Part shown: positions 61,705 to 64,000 of the stretch, piece by piece
Numbering within the stretch: the stretch's first letter is position 1
How the letters are laid out: each line of letters begins with the position of its first letter
DNA from: Saccharopolyspora sp. NFXS83
GTDB lineage: Bacteria; Actinomycetota; Actinomycetes; Mycobacteriales; Pseudonocardiaceae
Direction of reading: 5' to 3'
DNA: 64,000 nt
Assembly: GCF_026241095.1 (NCBI RefSeq)
Contig: NZ_JAPFGB010000014.1
Span: forward strand, 1-64,000
Notes under the pieces: model-generated
The model's database searches: none
Told to the model about the DNA's origin: nothing
The model's input: only the letters and a program-made list of their open reading frames with translations
Program-made: the position numbers and the translations under genes

Positions 61705-63572
61705 CACCGCGAAGCACCGCCGAATACCCGACCCCCCATTTCGCGAGGATGACCGTGAACGACACACAGCAATGGTCCACCCGAACCTTCGGAAACGAGG
61801 ACCGGCTGCCGCGCGTGCCGGTGCCCACGCTGGAGAACAGTTGCGCGCGCTTCCTCGAATGGTGCGCGCCGCTGCTGACCGCCGACGAGCTCGCCCGCAC
61901 CGAGCAGGCCGTCGCCGAGTACCTGCGCCCCGAGAGCCCGGCCCGCGCGCTGCACGCCGACCTGGAGCGCTTCGACGCGAGCGAGGGCGTGCACAGCTGG
62001 CTCGACGAGTTCTGGCCGTCGCGCTACCTCGGCAGGCGGGACCGGATCGCGCTGAACGCGAACTTCTTCTTCCTGTTCCAGGACTCCGAGCTCGGGCAGA
62101 TCGATCGCGCCGCGGGGCTCATCGCCGGCGCGGTGGCCTACAAGCAGGCCCTCGACGAGGAGGCGCTGCCGCCGCTGGTCCAGCGCGGCCAGGCGTCCTC
62201 GATGGAGCAGAACAAGTTCCTGTTCTCCACCACCAGGATTCCCGGTGAGCAGCAGGACACCGTGCGGACCCCGTACTCCGCCGACCACCCCGGTCCGTCG
62301 CCCGCCCGGCACATCGTGGTGTTCTTCCGCGGCAACCTGTTCCGCCTCGACGTGATCGCCCCCGACGGCACGCCGCACGACCTCGCGGACCTGGCAGCCG
62401 GGCTGGAAGAGGTCCGCAAGGCCGGTTCCTCGCGCGCCACCGTCGACGACGCCGTCGGGAACCTCACCACGAAGGCCCGCGCGGACTGGGCGCGGACGCG
62501 TCAGCGGCTGCTCGACCTCGGCAACGCCGAGGAGCTCGACACCGTGGAGTCGGCGTTGTTCTGCGTGTGCCTGGAGGACTTCGCGCCCACCGACACCCAG
62601 GAGGCATGCGACCAGCTGCTGCACGGCGACAGCGGCAACCGCTGGTTCGACAAGGCCGTGTCGCTCATCGTCTTCGAGGACGGCCGGGCCGGCATCAACG
62701 TGGAGCACTGCGGCCTGGACGGCACCACGATCCTGACGTTCGTCGACGCCCTGCTTAACTCCACGCCCGAGCAGCACGCCGCGAACTCCGGGGCGCGCTC
62801 GCAGGGCACCCCGGAGGTCGCGGGCGTCGAGTTCACCCTCGACGACGCGCTGCGGGCCGAGGTGCGCGGCGCGGCGGGCGCGTTCGCCACCTTCGCCGCC
62901 GAGACCTCCAACAAGATCCTGGCGTTCGAGGACTTCGGCTCGGACCGGGCGAAGCGGCTGGGCATGTCCCCTGACGCGTTCGTGCAGATGGCGTACCAGC
63001 TCGCCCACAAGCGCACCAAGGGCATCGGCGCCACCTACGAGTCGATCGCGACCCGGCAGTGGCGGCACGGCCGCACCGAGGCGATGCGGGTGGTGACTCC
63101 CGAGATCGTCGAGTTCGTGACCACGATGGACGATCCCGCGGCGGACGCGGCGAAGCGCACCGCGGCGTTCCGGGCCGCCGCCGACAAGCACGTGGCGCGG
63201 GCCAAGCAGTGCCAGGCAGGGGACGCACCGGAGCAGCACCTGTGGGAGCTGCAGCTCGTCCAGCGCCGCCGGGGCACCGAGCTGGGCGCGACCGAACCGC
63301 TGGCGCTCTACGACACGCCGGGCTGGAACATCATGCGCGACGACTACCTGAGCACCAGCTCGGCGCCGTCGACGAACATCCAGTACTTCGGCTTCGGCTC
63401 CACGAGCGGGAAGTGCATCGGCGTGGCCTACGTGCTGCTGCCCGACCGGCTGCACCTCTACCTGAGCACGCCGCTGGCGGTCTCGGGCGGCATGTACGCG
63501 TTCGCCGACAACCTCCGCACCGCCATGCGCGAGTTGGAGGACCTGCTGATCACGGAGAAGTCCGCGGGCTGA
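61701..63572 (+). CDS. Choline/carnitine-type O-acyltransferase
   Basis: This protein of about 623 residues belongs to the choline/carnitine acyltransferase superfamily. The N-terminal PVPTLENSCARFLEWCAPLL, the QASSMEQNKFLFSTTRIPG segment and the catalytic histidine in INVEHCGLDGTTI (H336) are in the expected order. The CoA-site lysines are suggested by LAHKRTKGIGATYES, and the C-terminal STSSAPSTNIQYFGFGSTSG and YVLLPDRLHLYLS match the family. It should move an acyl group between CoA and a hydroxylated, often quaternary-ammonium, acceptor. ATG 61701 overlaps the methyltransferase stop; ATG 61749 (607 residues) is the alternative. This family is uncommon in bacteria. Confidence 0.85.
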   Translation: MTPRSTAEYPTPHFARMTVNDTQQWSTRTFGNEDRLPRVPVPTLENSCARFLEWCAPLLTADELARTEQAVAEYLRPESPARALHADLERFDASEGVHSWLDEFWPSRYLGRRDRIALNANFFFLFQDSELGQIDRAAGLIAGAVAYKQALDEEALPPLVQRGQASSMEQNKFLFSTTRIPGEQQDTVRTPYSADHPGPSPARHIVVFFRGNLFRLDVIAPDGTPHDLADLAAGLEEVRKAGSSRATVDDAVGNLTTKARADWARTRQRLLDLGNAEELDTVESALFCVCLEDFAPTDTQEACDQLLHGDSGNRWFDKAVSLIVFEDGRAGINVEHCGLDGTTILTFVDALLNSTPEQHAANSGARSQGTPEVAGVEFTLDDALRAEVRGAAGAFATFAAETSNKILAFEDFGSDRAKRLGMSPDAFVQMAYQLAHKRTKGIGATYESIATRQWRHGRTEAMRVVTPEIVEFVTTMDDPAADAAKRTAAFRAAADKHVARAKQCQAGDAPEQHLWELQLVQRRRGTELGATEPLALYDTPGWNIMRDDYLSTSSAPSTNIQYFGFGSTSGKCIGVAYVLLPDRLHLYLSTPLAVSGGMYAFADNLRTAMRELEDLLITEKSAG

Positions 63573-63591
63573 GCGGCACGCTCGGAACAGG

Positions 63592-63626
63592 TCGAGCCCC
63601 GGACGACGTGGTCGTCCGGGGCTCGA
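63592..63626. terminator. Bidirectional terminator
   Basis: A 16-bp perfect stem (TCGAGCCCCGGACGAC with its complement, three-base loop GTG) lies between the convergent acyltransferase and dapA-family genes. Confidence 0.88.
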
Positions 63627-63638
63627 TTCGCGAGGACC

Positions 63639-64000
63639 TCAGGCTGCCAGGAAGCCGCCGGCGACGAGGGCTGCGCGGACCACCTCGGTCTCGGCCTCGT
63701 CGGCCTCGGCCAGGGGCAGCCGCGGGCCGCCGACGGGGTGGCCGAGCAGGTTCAGCGCGGCCTTCACCGGGATCGGGTTCGTCGTCACCGACAGCGCCGA
63801 GTACAGGTCCTTGAGCGAGGCGTCGATCTCCGCGCGGCGCTCCGGCTCGTCGATCATCCGCCGCATCTGCGGGCCCGCGATGTGGCTGGCCACGACGATG
63901 CCGCCCGCGCCGCCCATGTCCAGGGTGCGCGCGAACGTCTCGTTGTTGCCCGCGTACACGCCGAGCCCGTCCACCAGGGCCAGGTTGTCGTCGTTGGCCT
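63639..64000 (-). CDS. dapA: Dihydrodipicolinate synthase (DapA) family protein, 3' portion
   Basis: The visible 120 residues are the C-terminal part of a DapA/NAL-family class I aldolase: VYAGNNETF, then LDMGGAGGIVVASHIAGPQM with the usual loop of the barrel's last strands, KDLYSALSVTTNPIPVKAAL and GGPRLPLAEADE. DapA condenses pyruvate with aspartate semialdehyde in the lysine/diaminopimelate pathway. The catalytic lysine lies outside the window. Side branches of the family (for example N-acetylneuraminate lyase) cannot be fully excluded. Confidence 0.85.
   Translation of the reverse strand, partial: ANDDNLALVDGLGVYAGNNETFARTLDMGGAGGIVVASHIAGPQMRRMIDEPERRAEIDASLKDLYSALSVTTNPIPVKAALNLLGHPVGGPRLPLAEADEAETEVVRAALVAGGFLAA

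Overview
The window is about 64 kb of chromosome from a high-GC actinomycete. Nearly every codon ends in G or C, GTG starts are common and one TTG start is seen. An AftA-type galactan arabinosyltransferase (55348-57264) points to an arabinogalactan-walled member of the Corynebacteriales/Pseudonocardiaceae. The general style of the genes suggests a Saccharopolyspora-like organism, but no rRNA or strict species marker is present, so this is inference. No rRNA, tRNA, CRISPR array or complete transposon was found.

Layout, left to right. (1) 1-4151: a GntR regulator (cut by the window edge) divergent from an isocitrate/isopropylmalate-type dehydrogenase, then a two-gene polar amino-acid ABC importer whose binding protein and permease are fused. 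(2) 4282-11364: a compact, probably biosynthetic island. A translationally coupled FAD oxygenase, FMN alpha-hydroxyacid oxidase and cytochrome P450 are followed by a cation/proton antiporter and are divergent from a stand-alone acyl-adenylating ligase. (3) 11642-14086: a secreted NPP1-type necrosis-inducing-like protein, a small membrane protein and a GlxA-type regulator. (4) 14203-19642: a Zur-boxed Azt zinc importer with two beta-propeller lipoproteins, plus a histidine-rich protein. (5) 19780-26976: an IS5-type transposase remnant, a MerR regulator, and a four-carbon acid-sugar catabolic locus (DeoR regulator, GntP permease, SAF-domain oxidoreductase, OtnK-type kinase, OtnC-type aldolase). 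(6) 27275-30560: a secreted GH92 mannosidase and a broken MmyB-type regulator. (7) 30812-36151: a TetR gene divergent from a likely sulfur operon. That operon opens with a short 'VDLLRVASAVC'-type leader peptide, followed by a DUF4242 protein, an acyl-CoA-dehydrogenase-like flavoenzyme and a sulfonate/taurine-type ABC importer. (8) 36473-43353: a membrane alpha/beta hydrolase, NADP-glutamate dehydrogenase, an SSS symporter with its DUF3311 partner, and a 2-hydroxyacid dehydrogenase. (9) 43354-49811: a dipeptide/oligopeptide ABC importer with a DppC-DppD fusion and an overlapping TauE/SafE exporter gene. (10) 49886-57264: two alpha/beta hydrolases, an EamA transporter/LysR pair, an IdeR-boxed siderophore-interacting reductase and AftA. 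(11) 57379-63572: a TetR regulator with a 35-bp operator palindrome, a membrane exporter-like protein, and a coupled trio of non-heme iron 2OG oxygenase, methyltransferase and choline/carnitine-type acyltransferase. (12) 63639-64000: the 3' part of a dapA-family gene.

The best candidates for an undescribed system are the oxygenase-methyltransferase-carnitine-acyltransferase cassette near 60-63.6 kb and the flavoenzyme/P450/ligase island at 4.3-11.4 kb. A third notable item is a structured intergenic repeat of about 140-160 bp. It occurs three times (near 12.5, 32.2 and 46.0 kb), each time 21-29 bases after a stop codon and in the same orientation relative to that gene. Its stem bases differ between copies while pairing is largely kept. 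All functions are read from sequence motifs and gene context only; nothing was searched against databases.
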